Below are positions 24,851-40,099 of a stretch of 64,000 nucleotides of DNA, one piece after another; positions within the stretch are counted from its first letter, which is position 1, and the number at the start of each line of letters is the position of its first letter. Location of the stretch: NCBI GenBank assembly GCA_965153355.1, contig OZ231126.1, positions 35,588,001 through 35,652,000 of the forward strand, read 5' to 3'. The translations under genes were made by a program, and so were the position numbers. Source of the stretch: Flaccisagitta enflata (lineage: Eukaryota; Chaetognatha; Sagittoidea; Aphragmophora). The notes below the pieces were generated by a model, which made no database searches, was not told where the DNA came from, and saw only the letters and a program-made list of their open reading frames with translations.

Positions 24851-26566
24851 AAAGGAAGCAATGGCAAAGAATACTTTAGAATTTTGCCCATTTGCATTGG
24901 TAAAGATGCGAACCTAAGTCACATTTCAGCTTTGAGTTAGAATCATGATTAACGATCAAATTCTTTTAACTTGTTTGATAATTAATTTGCTAATTGATCG
25001 TTAATTAATCGTTAATTAATAACGATTATACATCCCTAGCTTTCACACAGGGGAATTTTCTCCTTCTTCTCCTCCTCCGTACCCCCCCCTGCATTCAGCC
25101 TTGAGACCCAAATCCCAGCCTAGAGGCCTAAATCCTAGTCTCAAAACCCAAATCCAAGCCTCAAGGCCCAAATCCAAGTCTTGAGGCCCAAATCCTAGCC
25201 TCGAGGCCCAAATCCTAGCCTCGAGGCCCAAATCTCAGCCTTGAGGCCCAAATCCCAGCCTTGAGGCCCAAATCCCAGCCTCGAGGCCCAAATCCCAGCC
25301 TCGAGGCCCAAATCCCAGCCTCGAGGCCCAAATCCAAGCTCGAGGCCCAAATCCCAGCCTCAAGGCCCAAATCCCAGCCTCGAGGCCCAAATCCCAGCCT
25401 CAAGGCCCAAATCCCAGCCTCAAGGCCCAAATCCCAGCCTCAAGGCCCAAATCCCAGCCTCAAGGCCCAAATCCCAGTCTCAAGGCTCAAATCTCAGCCT
25501 CGAAGCTCAAATCCCAGCTTCAAGGCCCCAATTCCAGCCTCCAGGCTCAAATAAAAACAGCATAGGTCATCGGCTCCTTCGGGGCCGCTGCCCCTCTCAC
25601 CACCTCACACCCTCATACACTCACTTAGGGGCAACGGGTACCGCTGACCATCTAACGCTTTTGCGACTATTATTTTGTTCACGCATCACTCACTTGGCGG
25701 CGCAATCTCAGTTCAATTTCCCTCGCTCCAAGATTTTTTAATCTTATCCTCTGCGAAAGAGATATATTTCCCCTTTTCCATCTTTAACCTCCATCTCTTC
25801 CCTTGTTTCCCCTCCATCTTTTCCTTTCATCACCGCTTCCCAAGCCACACCCACTGCACCACCTCATATAAGCCCCACACCGAACTTCGCCATCATCGTC
25901 ATGGTTTCTAGTTAAGCGGCTGTTTTTGCTTTAGGTATCCTTTGCACCCAGACCCCCCGCCGCGCTTACACGAGAATCTATTGTAAGAAATTCTCTACCT
26001 TACATCGAGATTCGTTTTATCTACCACTATTAATTCGCCTCTTTTCCAATTCCCTGTTGTATGAATTGTTCTTTCGTCTACAACCCAAAATCTATTTCCG
26101 TTATTAGAACCCATCTCTTCGTCTTTGTATCTCTATTGCCTACTTACTTGTTTCTTTGTTTCCTTTACTCTCTCTCTCTCTCTCTCTCTCTCTTCTTCTG
26201 CGTTAACCTTCACTCCTTCCTTCCTTTTACACTCCTCCCTCTTCCTTTCCTCTTTCTCTCGCCCCAGTCGGTTTTTATCGGCGGCAACCTTCCGCCCCTT
26301 CCGGTGATTTAGTCTTTCGGCAGTTTCAAGTCAGCCGCCGATGCTGATGAGTTGAGGGAAAAATTCTTTTGGGACCAAAGAACCGTTTTGTGTCAAAGTG
26401 ATTGCTCTTCTTGCTTCTAAAAACAACAACAACGTCGCCGGTGACGATGAAGACGACGACAAAAAACGCCGATGATGGTGGCAAACAACAACAAAAAGAC
26501 TGCAGGGGAAAAGGCAGAAAAGTACTTACACAAGGGAGACAACGGCTGAGATAACGGGGTTGCGGA

Positions 26567-26700
<134 letters not shown>

Positions 26701-26965
26701 TCAACGACAACAGTTGAATAGTGAAAAACGGTATAGTGTAGTAACACATATGGCATCGATGGTAGTCCACGCCGCCCGATCATAAGAATGATAAAAGACA
26801 AAAAACTAAACGTGGAAGAACATACATAAAACCGAGGGGGAAATTATCATTTACAGGAAGAGGAAGAAAGAGGGGGGGTGGTTATGGGGCTTAAGAAAAA
26901 GTGTAATATCTTCACGAGAGCATCACTCCTGAAAACCATTTAGTCGTTGTGCAGTTTTCGACCAA

Positions 26966-26968
<3 letters not shown>

Positions 26969-27062
<94 letters not shown>

Positions 27063-27171
27063 TGGACCGTTTAGGAAATGGCCTGACCATAAGTAGTAGT
27101 TTCACCACCATTTGGAGACGAGACTTTGATCAAACCTCGCCGGTGCCTCCATTATCATGCCGATGGAATTA

Positions 27172-27262
<91 letters not shown>
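26969..27262 (+). repeat. (GA)n then (CT)n, inverted pair
   Basis: GA at 26969-27058 and CT at 27175-27262, complementary and separated by about 116 bp of unique sequence. Confidence 0.95.
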
Positions 27263-27266
<4 letters not shown>

Positions 27267-27436
27267 TCGGCCTTATTTTTCACGATCAACGCAAAACCGT
27301 TGGCAATGTAATATCATTCGGATCCAACATCGAGAAAAAGGTGGATGGATTTGATCTGTTCATCTGTATGGAATACGGAAGCGATTGAAGTTATCTTCTG
27401 CTGTTGTCATCATGGTGTAGGAAATCCAATTCGTCA

Positions 27437-27520
<84 letters not shown>

Positions 27521-27521
27521 T
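27437..27521 (+). repeat. (CAT)n microsatellite
   Basis: About 28 CAT/ATC units. Confidence 0.97.
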
Positions 27522-27819
27522 ATAATGGTAACAATCAAGAAGTCCTGAAGGAGTAGCAACATAAAACGAGTAAGCGAAAACGCCTGCTTTTTGGCCTGTG
27601 CTGTAGGGCAATTCAGGAAAAGCATTAATAAACATTTCTCCATTTTTCCGTTGTGACGGTGAAAACGAAGAAAAAAATGCAGAAACTGCAGCAAATGCAG
27701 CAAGGTTGGTTGTCAAGTGCACCTGTGCACCTGTCTAACAAGTAGCTGACAAATAAAAGAAGCATAAAAACTATACAAACCATACTGGGCTAAAGTGAAA
27801 CTTGAAAAGCATTCTTCTA

Positions 27820-29038
27820 ACAGGCTGTCCAATAAATTTGGCAAATTTTTGAAAAGAACATTCAAAAACTATTCTGAACTGATCTTTTGCATCAAAATAA
27901 TATTCAAATATAAAGGTTGATTAGTTATAGATACTTGTTACCCAACAGGCAGCAAAAATCCATTATAAAAGATCAGTAGAAAGAAGAAGAGGTTCATTTG
28001 AAGTGGTCTGGAAAAAAATTGACTTTGATAGATAATAGAAAATTGATGGTTGATTTTGAATTATTCTGACAGATTTTCTTCAATGCCTTAAGACGTCAAA
28101 TCTGCCAAGGAAAAATGAAGTGCTTCACCCCACTTTTGCATCAATAATGGACTAATTATCCATCCACAAATGTTTTCATTGCTCAAGTTGTCACTGGATA
28201 CACTTGTTATGTATGTCTGTTTCATATTTTATGCTTTAAGTTACCTTTTGATAAGCAATTCTCACAGAAAATGGCAAGAAAATGAAGAATTTCAGTGAAA
28301 TTTTGTTGACATTTTTTCTATTTTCTGAGGTCGAAATTATAAGAAAGCCACAACCAAAAAAAATTTTGCATTTTCAAAAACATAGTTCTCTCTAAAAACG
28401 ATTTGGGAAGAGAACTATGTTCTTTGTTTTTTCATTTTTTCATTTTCTATGCAAACTTATAATTTCGACCAACCCCTTGTCAGTGACAAAAACGATATTT
28501 GTGGAAATTTTCATTAAATCTTCTTCATTAACATAAGCTAAATCTGAGTCTTTTGCTGAGTGGATGCAAATTTTGCTTTCAAATATCATGTATGTCTTAT
28601 CTCAATCACTTTTATTCACTTGTTTTTCGATTTTCACTCATGTATATTTTCTATTTTGTCCCATTTTGATACCCTAAATGTTGGCTTCGTGGGCATGGTG
28701 TCTTAAGCTGATTTTGAATAAAATGAACTGTCCTACTTCAATGATTTATACCTACCTGTTTATTGTCCAATTTTGGATACCAAATTTGGTGTCAAGGATA
28801 GCAATTAGGTTACTATCCTATGCCATGTTTTATTGGTAAAAATCTCACAAAATTGGAAAGTTTGTCCCATGCAAAGTTCCTTTCCTTCCAAACCTGGGAA
28901 ATTCATTTGAAGAACTGCACATTCTAACATCTAATACAACTGATAGGGAGGATCCACACCAAATTTCAGCTCACTGGGTAGCCTAGAAGTATGGTTAATG
29001 TGCCATTATGTTTTTGCCAAATTTATTGGACACCCTGT
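27820..29038. mobile_element. TA-flanked inverted-repeat element, 1219 bp
   Basis: The ends ACAGGCTGTCCAATAAATTT and (rc) ACAGGGTGTCCAATAAATTT continue as GGCAAA. TA lies at 27818-27819 and 29039-29040. Ends are related to 2534-2917 (ACAGG.TGT). No transposase frame survives. A hairpin element is nested at 28329-28470. Confidence 0.85.
28329..28470. repeat. hairpin element (shared-arm family), copy 2
   Basis: Outer arms GGTCGAAATTATAAG / CTTATAATTTCGACC. Inner stem AACATAGTTCTCT / AGAGAACTATGTT. Confidence 0.82.
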
Positions 29039-29405
29039 TAGTAACAAGTAAGCCCAGTGAGATGAGGTTTTAACAGAGGAGTCTCAATATAGTCCACTAC
29101 AGTTACAATTTTATCTCACAGTTTTCAGGTTTTCCCGCCTAAGCCTAAGACTGTTCGGCAGGTGTTAAATGTAGGATATGCATCGCTCATATGAGACGAG
29201 CAATGGATTACCACTGATGTCGCAGGAAAGTAGGGAACATGTCGCCAGCCTCTCCTTACGGAGAAACGTTCCTTCCCTTACGCAATTTCGCTTTTTCTCC
29301 CCTTCGTTTTTTTCCTCTCCATTTTGCTTGGCTTCGGCCGACGCCATCATCTCACTCCATAAAATTCCGCATCTCCTCCCATCTTAATCTCGCACCTGAC
29401 CATTC

Positions 29406-29454
<49 letters not shown>

Positions 29455-29623
29455 GTTCTTTTCCGCTCACTCACCTCCTGTGATGTTGATCTCCCCTCAT
29501 CGTATGTCTTGTCCATCCTAAGCTCTTTTCTATTCGCCGTCTTTTTCTCTTTGGCGTTTTACAGCAGTACCTGTCGTGGCACGTTTCTATCTCTATCTCT
29601 GGGTGTTAGTGTTTTTGCTCGCT

Positions 29624-29667
<44 letters not shown>

Positions 29668-30713
29668 TGTCATTCCTCCGGCTTCTGTCGATGAGAATTG
29701 GAGGAGATGCCAGCATCTGGACTTGTGTCGAGGGCGTCGTTCTCAGCGGAAAAAGTCGCCCTTTTCCCGTTTATCGTTGCTATCAAGAAAGATGCCACCC
29801 ACCGATATGACATGCACCATTGCATCGACACTGCCACTAGCACTGGCATCGGGTTCTATTGCAGTAACACTTATGATATCGGTTTTGGCAATTGCGCTGA
29901 GAATACTTAAGATTGGTTTACCATCTCGTTGATCCAAAAAGCAGTTGTTTGTTGGTCTACGTTTTTTACCTCTGCTCAACAATATGGTCCATCAAACCAA
30001 CGATGTAAGATAACACATGTAAGTCGGAGCGATCACTTTGAACGAGACCCCGGTGGTAAAGTGCTGTAAAGTGGGCCGATGGCTTTTTTTGCTATTTTGG
30101 TGTGTATGACCCGCTTTTTTCTCTCTGATCAAGTGATGATGATTGACTCTGAAAGCTGTTTAAGACCCGCGTTGACCTCTTTTTTTTTTTTTTTTTTTTG
30201 TCGCCTGACTCTTTTTTCTCTCTTTCAAATTCCGGCGTCAGAAACGCGACAAAAACGTAGACGAAGAGGAGACGCTTTTGACAAACTGACAGAAAAGTGC
30301 TCACGACGACAGTTTTCTTTGAGCTGCCATAACTATGAAGGTTACGAGTGTAAAGCGATGACGAAAGGGACCCCGCCCATGCTGCCATTTTTTACATGGG
30401 AACCACAACGGTGCCAATCACGCGCCTTCTACCAGCCATTCAGCATGGTTCAAAAGTTGTCATTTCAGATATGTATGTTTAGGCATCTGATAGCTTTTTT
30501 CTATTGTCAAAATTCTTGTTACATCCCATCCAAGCCATCTTCATCTATTTGTCCTCAATTCGCATTACAAGTTTGTACAAAATGGTTGAACCATAAAGAC
30601 GAGCCTGAAAAAGTACCCTTTGAACAAATTTTTACAAATGATCTAGATTCACTAAAAGAGATTTTACATAGAATCGCCTCCATCTGGGACACGAAAAATG
30701 GTCGTGGTTCCAT
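29039..30713. other. intronic sequence without supported gene
   Basis: Short (CT)n tracts at 29408-29452 and 29627-29661. A 239-codon open frame at 30079 spans a T-run and ends in (CT)n. No homology or splice support was seen. Confidence 0.5.

Positions 30714-30787
<74 letters not shown>
30714..30787 (+). repeat. (CT)n microsatellite
   Basis: CT run. A short (CCAAT)5 repeat follows at 30966-30991. Confidence 0.96.
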
Positions 30788-30790
<3 letters not shown>

Positions 30791-31399
30791 ACAATTGAAA
30801 AATGAAAAATGTATCATGCACAATGAAAAACTTTTCTTTAGCATTGAACAACAAACTCTTAGAATTTGTCACTGTAATTGTATTACTGAACTATTTATTA
30901 TTTATTGGTACTTCTGTACTGCTCAAACAATTCATTGTTGGTGTGTTAATCACATTATGAGCAATTAAATCCAATCCAATCCAATCCAATCCCGTAGCCT
31001 TCATCGAATTCATTGAATCAGGCGAATTTCACCACTCACCGAAACTCCCAAAAACTTTTCAACACGAATCTACATTGGTTTTTATTCCGTTTCGTACCCG
31101 GAACCACCACGTGACCCCTGCTCAAACGTTGCTCTCGATAGCTCTCCCCAGTCCCCACAATCGACGACACTCGACTCCTGACAACGGCCAAACCTGCAAC
31201 GTCGATGAAATTTGTTTCCCGTGGCACCGACGAGAACCCAGCCGATAAAAAAAGAAGAGAGATAGAGAAAGGTCTTAGCACCATAGCGTCGTTGGATGGC
31301 ATGGCACGACGGATAGCTCATAATCGCCTCCCTGATGGCTCACACATTATTGTTGTCATCAGTTGTGATGGTCATCATAAGAAGAAGAGCCTTCCAAAC

Positions 31400-31543
<144 letters not shown>

Positions 31544-31790
31544 CGATTGAAAATGTTATCTTGGTTAGTCAATAAAGCTTTTCATGCGTTTTTTTTTTTC
31601 AAGGTCATTTTAAAGACACTTTCGAAAGGAATTACTCTATTCAAAATGTCATTACCTGTCGAGCTACCTGTTGAGCTACCGGTTTGCAAGGATTGGTTGG
31701 AAATTTGAAGAGCTTCAATTGCATCCCTAATTATTTAAAAAATCGGTTAAGCCATCCAAGAGATATTTATCTAAATACAAGTGATATCTT

Positions 31791-31857
31791 TTTAGATGCG
31801 TGCATGCGACTCTATTACCCGCTTTGTTTGTTGGCTGATTGGTCCGTCCGTCCGTAA
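31791..31857 (-). mobile_element. HINE-like 3' fragment
   Basis: TAGATGCGTGCATGCGACTC, CCCGCTTTGTTTGTTGG and GGTCCGTCCGTCCG match the family's hairpin end and centre. Confidence 0.55.
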
Positions 31858-32439
31858 CTCAATGTTTTTTCGGCGTTTAAGCCATACTAATCTTCATCTA
31901 ATATTAAGTTCAGCTCGTGATGGTAGTCCTCAACAGGGGGCTAACTGTCCCCAAGACTGCCTTTTCAAATAATTCACGGGAAATACATAAGACAACACAG
32001 AATGATAGAATTCCTGAACATTTTTGTTTTCGTTTCCTTTGTATATTTATGATAAATAATCGCTTTGAAAAAAATGTTGAGAGGCAAAATCATTGTTACA
32101 AGACCTATGCAGTTTTGTTAAGTATCAAATGAGAAATCTAATTTCACTATAAAATGATACACACTCATCAATTATTGACACGACCAAGAAGCAATATATC
32201 TCTGAGAAAAACCCTCTCTTAATAAAAACACAAAATGCAAATCTCCCAGATTGCCCCCGAGTGTTTTAAAGTCATAAATGCTTAAGCTGATGTTTCGAAC
32301 AGAGAATGATTATGTTGAAAGATGGTTTAGAACATAATATAATACGGAATTCTTAAAAGAATTGAAGCTTCGATCATCCAATCGAAAATTCTAACCCGCC
32401 AGTGAATGACTCGATGTTACGATTTTTCATCTCATTCTC
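31858..32439. other. no recognised feature
   Basis: AT-rich unique intronic sequence. Confidence 0.5.
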
Positions 32440-32790
32440 TTCTTCTCCTTCTTCTTCTTCTTCTTCTTCTTCTTCTTCTTCTTCTTCTTCTTCTTCTTCT
32501 TCTTCTTCTTCTTCTTCTGCTTCTTCTTTTTCATCTTCTTCTTCTCCTTTTTCTTCTTCATCATCTTTTTCTTTTTCTTTTTCTTTTTCTTTTCTTCCTC
32601 TTCTTCTTCTTCTTCTTCTTCTTCTTCTTCTTCTTCTTCTTCTTCTTCTTCTTCTTCTTCTTCTTCTTCTTCTTCGACCTCTTCTTCTTCTTTTTCTTTT
32701 TCTTTTTCTTTTTCTTTTTCTTTTTCTTTTTCTTTTTCTTTTTCTTTTTCTATTTCTTTATCTTCATCTTCTTTCTTCTTCCTCTTCTTC
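32440..32790 (+). repeat. (CTT)n and (CTTTTT)n tract
   Basis: CTT blocks at 32447-32517 and 32600-32675, then CTTTTT units at 32690-32750. Confidence 0.96.
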
Positions 32791-33246
32791 TAGCGTCTTT
32801 ATTTTTCATACTGCATCTCCTATTCCTTCATTCCCATCATCGTTCTCCAATCTCTTCATGTTGTTATCGACCTACACACTGATTTCGCCATCCTCAATTC
32901 CTCATCATCTTCGTTGTTGTGGTCCATCTGTTTCGGCTGGGTGCAAAGGTGGTGGTGGCCACAGTTGCTGTTTATTTCGTAACGGACACCACAATAACCA
33001 CCACAGTCTCCAGATACCCCACCTGTACCACCACCACCACCACCCTCCTCCTGCTCCCCCTCGTCATCACCCAAGGATCACTTAGATGAAGTCGAGTCTT
33101 TATCACCTCGATTTGAGCCGCAGGACATCGTAAACAGAAATGGGTATCACTGCGTCTTTATCTCTCTCCCGCGTCTCGCGCGCTCTCCCTTTCTTCGCCT
33201 CAATCACAAAGACGATGATGACGACGATGATGAAAACAATGACAAC

Positions 33247-33255
33247 GACAGAGAC

Positions 33256-33310
<55 letters not shown>
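33247..33310 (+). repeat. (GAC)n microsatellite
   Basis: About 18 GAC/ACG units. Confidence 0.96.
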
Positions 33311-33379
33311 TGAGGCGTCACCTGAATGGAAAGCGACCTTGATTGATGCGCTAAAGAGGACGCCGGGAATCAGGCCAGA

Positions 33380-33591
<212 letters not shown>

Positions 33592-33955
33592 ACCATGTCC
33601 ACCTGCATGTTCCGGATAATAGCAGAAACACTGACATAGTTGTACTTTCGTAAATCGGTGAAAAGTGTTCTCGTCCCGCTTGTGCTCCCTGAATACATTT
33701 TCACCATGAAATGAATATGTAAAGCCAATTCATCAGAATTCTGTTTATCACATAAGAACCGTCCAAACTCCCCTCTCACTCACACTGATCAGCTCTTTTA
33801 TTGTCAATAAGCTTTGACACAATGACGTTCTCGTCCCTCGCCATTTACTGCGAGGATCATCTTCACAATCATCCTAATAGGAAAAAACTTAAGGACTAAT
33901 CACATTCCACATTTATATCGATAGCACTCTCCCAGATGGATGGCATCATTTTATG

Positions 33956-33958
<3 letters not shown>

Positions 33959-34030
<72 letters not shown>
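33959..34030 (+). repeat. (CT)n microsatellite
   Basis: CT run. Confidence 0.96.
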
Positions 34031-34558
34031 AGCAACTCTTTTATGGAGACTACTTTGAGGTAAATTCAATATCTATTTGCTTCGATAATCATTCGAAATT
34101 ATCCAAAGCATAGCATCCAGTCCATAACATACCAAAGATTCGGACAGAACATTCCCAGCGACGTGGAGATAAACAGTCGGATCTTTTTTGAAATTCAGAG
34201 GAAGAGACATGAAAATCATATAAGATACTATTTAGATTAAAAAAACATGGTCCCTTCATGTCAATTTCTTTTAATTTCTATGATGGCAATAAAGGAAATC
34301 CACTCATAGACCCTTTACATCCGTTTTTGCGGGATTTAACCGTACAGATAAGCTCAAAATATGAGACAGTCAAATGGGAGAGTGAAAAGACAGAAATTGA
34401 GAAGGAGAAGAAACGCCGAGTCGATGGCGGGGCAATTAAGCGATGGGCAACTCCAAGTCGGCTTCAAAGAACCATTTTGAACTGCGAATGATGAGTCTTT
34501 ATTCGTTGGAAGAAAAAAGAGCGACAATGCAGAAATGAGAAGAAATACGAGATGGGAG

Positions 34559-34680
34559 GAGTGAGACCATACAGATAGCGAGTTGAACTTGGTGTGGGTA
34601 GAACGGAGGAAGTGGGAGCAATGAGACCATACAGATAGCGAGTAGAACTTTACGGGGGAGTGAGACCATACAGATGACAT
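34559..34680 (+). repeat. short tandem duplication
   Basis: Three spaced copies of GAGACCATACAGATAGCGAG or close variants. Confidence 0.7.
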
Positions 34681-35151
34681 GCTAAAGATGGGATGGGGGA
34701 GAAGTTGGGACGAATGAGGCCGTGCATGAAGCATAACGAACGCATTGGTAGAAGAGGGAAGGTTTAATACGGATATCAATTATCAAAACATAGAGAAAAA
34801 CAAAGAACTGTACTTATGCATACGCTGTATTATGGCAGAGGGAAAAGGGGCACTGAATTGCGATAAGAGAACGGGGAAATGGTCTCAGAGAGATTACGAG
34901 AGAGAGAAGAAAGTGGTTACGACGCACTGAAAATTATCATAGAATTTGCTACTCGAGTTGGATAAGTTATGAAATTTATAAGATGAAATCTAATGAAATT
35001 TTTTGTTTTTATGTTTTCAATTAAACTGTCAACAGACATATTTTGCATGAATTGACTCGCATATGCCAGTTTTGAATTCCAATCCTTTATTTTACAACTG
35101 CAAAAATATGCGAAATTCAGTAAAAAACTTATCTTGTCAATGGACCATGGC

Positions 35152-35296
35152 TCATTGAAAATTTTAAATTTGCATAGAAAATCAAAATATCAACAAAACT
35201 AGAACATAGCGCGATTCCTAAAACATAAACTGAGGGCGCTATGTTCTTATTTCAATGATATTTGGATTTTTTATGCAAATTTAAAGTTTTCAGTGA
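35152..35296. repeat. hairpin element (shared-arm family), copy 3
   Basis: Outer arms TCATTGAAAATTTTAAATTT and (rc) TCACTGAAAACTTTAAATTT, then GCAT. Inner stem AGAACATAGCGC / GCGCTATGTTCT. Confidence 0.85.
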
Positions 35297-35617
35297 ACAG
35301 CTACCAAAATGATTGTCGCCATTTTTTTCTTTTTTTAGTCTCATCAGAATCAAATTTCTTTCAATCTTTTTGCATTTTTGTCATTTGACAGTGACAGATT
35401 GATTTCCACATGTAAGTTTACACATTTAGGTACAAAAAAATAAACACAAGCATTGACCTAAGCAAAAATAGTAAAGTGAATGGTAACTTTGTCCTCTGGG
35501 TAAATTCCTCTTACTTTAATTTCAGTGCGTCTTACAGCCTCATTTCATCAAGTAAATCAAGTTTAATGAGCGGAAAAATCATGGTGACAAGGGAGACTCC
35601 GTTTAGCAGCGCTAGTG

Positions 35618-35621
<4 letters not shown>

Positions 35622-35687
<66 letters not shown>
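35622..35687 (+). repeat. (CT)n microsatellite
   Basis: CT run. Confidence 0.96.
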
Positions 35688-35690
<3 letters not shown>

Positions 35691-36902
35691 CTCATTCTCT
35701 CTCAATTAACTCTTTTGAACGCCATCCAAGTCTCATCATTTTACCACCAGCTACGATAAAGAATCGCGTCTGAGACGGCCGTGTTTCCTCTAATTCGTAT
35801 GTCTCTATCTTTTTCTCATTTGCCTTTATTTCTCATGTTTCTATCTTTGCCTCTTTTCCGCCGTCTATGTCCGCCGGCGTAAATGATGAGAAAAAGGGAG
35901 AGATTCATCCTTCTCACGATCACGTATGTGATACGACGATGAGCTACATTCTGGAAACTAATGAGCGAGACTGGCGAGACATCAGTCTGGAGGTAGTACT
36001 TAACTACTTATCGACTCATCATCGCGTCTTTTATCACTCGTTAGAAAGAAATCGACTTCTGCGCTAGATTGCCTTCTTGGTATAAAACTCGGGTTGCAAT
36101 GGTAAGAGACCCAAAATGTTCATAAGTCCCTTTTGAATTTGTAGACAAGGATCAGCAGCTTTTTTTTATCTTTGATTGCGTCAGTCATCACAATTCAAAA
36201 AAATCAAACCCAAACACTTTTACTACTTTGAAATTCCAACGATTCAGCGGCCGTTCTCTGCCTTTTCCCTCCTAAACACTCGCCGCCATCAACAATCGAC
36301 ATTCTCACCAAACAGCGCATTTGTTCTTCTCTGACCACCCTACAGCATTAACCAAAATGGTTTGTCCCCAAGCACCAACATAACGGTATGGCACCATTTA
36401 TCACGCATCTACAAACTCCCCAATCGATCCCCAGCATTCTCTTTCTCACCCATTTTTCCGTTTTACTTAGTCTCATGTTTTTTCCCATGACTTTCTTTAC
36501 CACCGCTCTTCATCATTTTCTCCCTCACCTCTACTTCACTCTCTCTATCTTCACATCGCTTTCTCCTATCCTCACCACTTCATCACTCTCTTCTCTACCC
36601 AATGCCTTTTCCCCTGCGCCATTTCACACTCTCATCTCCTCATTAGATCGCCATTCTCTTCTCGCCTCTTTGCCCCTCTCTCTTCTCCACTCTATGCCCA
36701 CTCCCCTGCACCTATTCACACTCTCCTCTCCTTACCACTTCGCCACTTTCTTCTTCACCCAATGCCCTCTTCCCAGCACCCCGCCGTCGGCGTCTCGCTT
36801 CGTGATTTCCGTCGAAAACATGTCCTGAATCTTTTTGGTCTTCGCTTCCGCTCCATTTGTCACTTTCTCAAGCGTTGTGCCTCTGTCTCTATCTTTCTGC
36901 GC

Positions 36903-36952
<50 letters not shown>

Positions 36953-38224
36953 TTCATGTGCCAGCCGTTTTTCTTTTCTGATGGATTTTACTCAAAACCA
37001 GGAATCACCTGCTGCATGTGGCCATCGGCCTCGTATTGCCTTCGCCATCAGCGTAGTCTACTTAGCAACAATGCCATTCTTTACCTTTCGTTTATTTTTG
37101 TTACCTTTTAGGACATTTATACCGCACTAGCGGCAGCACGATATATTAGACCTTTTGTAAATAATGTATGTTAACGTAACTTTGACATGATGTAAAGGCT
37201 ATTCTACTCTCCATTGGTCACTAATAGAGAGAGAGAAAGAGAGAGAAAGGAAGAATTAAAGAAAAAGAAAGAAAGAAAAATGAAAGAAAAGGGAAATTGA
37301 GAATCTCTTTCTTTCTTTCTAACGGTGATAATATGTAAATGTTGCCTGGGTTGTGTTGTTGCGTGGGCAAGTGAAGACTACGAGAGTGAGAGAGAGGGTT
37401 TGAGACGAGAGTGAGAAGGTGGAGACGCAGAATCGAGGTCAACAGTGCCAGGATCATTCTGAGGGGTGAAGGTTTATGTTTGAGCAAAGTATATATCAGC
37501 ATCATTCGCCGCGCGCCACCAATCTTAATCGCAAGCGCGCTCTCTCTCTCTCTCTCTCTTTCTCTCTCTTTTTTTTTCTCTCTCTTTCTCCTTCTCCTTC
37601 TCCTGATGGTTTGCTATCTATATTAACTGATAATTCTAAATGTATATATATGCATTCAAAATGTAAGTCCTGTTACAGCTATATATATACAGACGCTAAT
37701 GATTTCTATTATCACCACTCTTGCACTTATCATTTGCATCTGTAAGTAGTTCAGTTTCTTGAGTGGTCGCTAATTACCACTTAGAAAAGGATGCAATCAA
37801 TTTCACATTTTCTAGACTATCAATCAATTGTACATGTACATTACGTTAAGTGCTCTCGGTTGTATCAACAGAGAAAATCGACAATCAATCGCTTTTCGTG
37901 ACTTGACACCCAATTATTGCAAGACAAAGTAGTCCTTTAGTCAGGCAAATGTCACCCATCAAAATGTCGCAGAAGCGTTGGAAGGTATTTGCAAAATACG
38001 AAAGAATTAGGAATTGAGAAAATGCTATAATGAGTGGTATCAGGCTGATAATTATTTTCATTATTATCGATATCGTCAGCATCATCTGCGTCATCGTTAT
38101 CATCTTCATCGTCATCATCATGACTCAGTAAACACGTGGGCTTGCTCATAGGCACCACGCGAAATTCCTTAGGACACTCTTCCCACTGGATCGTGTTTTT
38201 TTCTCGAATGTTGGCACCTTCACT
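35688..38224. other. intronic sequence without supported gene
   Basis: A short (CT)n lies at 36907-36950. C/T-rich sequence with repeated CTCTTCTCCAC/CACCCAATGCC-like words is at 36400-36780. No coding exon or element ends were recognised. Confidence 0.5.
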
Positions 38225-38270
38225 GTGTATGTGTGTGTGTGTATTTCTGTGTGTGTGTATTTCTGTGTGT

Positions 38271-38308
<38 letters not shown>

Positions 38309-38318
38309 GCGTGTGCGT

Positions 38319-38352
<34 letters not shown>

Positions 38353-38370
38353 CGGTGTGTGTGTGTCTAG
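38225..38370 (+). repeat. (GT)n microsatellite with GC and TATTTCT interruptions
   Basis: GT runs with TATTTCTGT and GCGTGT variants. Confidence 0.96.
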
Positions 38371-38708
38371 CTGTCTGTTCGTCTGGATGTCAACGAAAAA
38401 GTCTAAGTGTCTGTCACGCACTTACGTTTCGCCTTGTGCCTTGTCTGACTATTTGATGGTCAGCATATGCTAACCATCTGAAACCACGAAGTATCTAATG
38501 AGGTAACGGAGCCAAGAGACAATAGTGTCAGGGCAATTAATAAAGAATTCTTTCAAAGTGGAGAAGGCTAAAAGCGTCTGAACGAAGTTACGACGACGAC
38601 AACGATACCAACGACGGCAATACTATTTACGACGGCGTCTATTATTCTGGCAACGATGAACGACCTCGGTGATAACGATGATTATAAATCATAATTATGC
38701 GATGTTTT

Positions 38709-39809
<1,101 letters not shown>

Positions 39810-40037
39810 GCCAAGAAGGCAATCGGGGAAAAACAGAGTGAAGTTGAAAAACTGCGTTAAGAAATGTAAAATGCGAAGAAAATGTTTAGGCCAGCCGAGG
39901 CGAAGCTGGGACTTGCCGCCAATTTAAGATCATTTGCGAAAAGATCTTTGGAGGTATTAGATCCAAATCTACTAACTACAGTTGAGCTTCACTACAACGC
40001 ATGACAAGGCCAAGGGAATGGGCAATATTATGCCTTT

Positions 40038-40038
40038 T

Positions 40039-40099
<61 letters not shown>

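Noticed and set aside
25095-25555. Regular 20-bp repeats as a CRISPR array
   Set aside because: Repeats are contiguous with no spacers, in an animal genome, inside a foldback element.
30079-30798. 239-residue plus-strand open frame
   Set aside because: Contains a T-run and ends in (CT)n; no recognisable domain and no splice context.
31205-31390. MKFVSRGTDENPADKKRR... frame before a (GA)n tract
   Set aside because: About 60 non-repetitive codons only, with competing frames on the other strand and no homology recognised.
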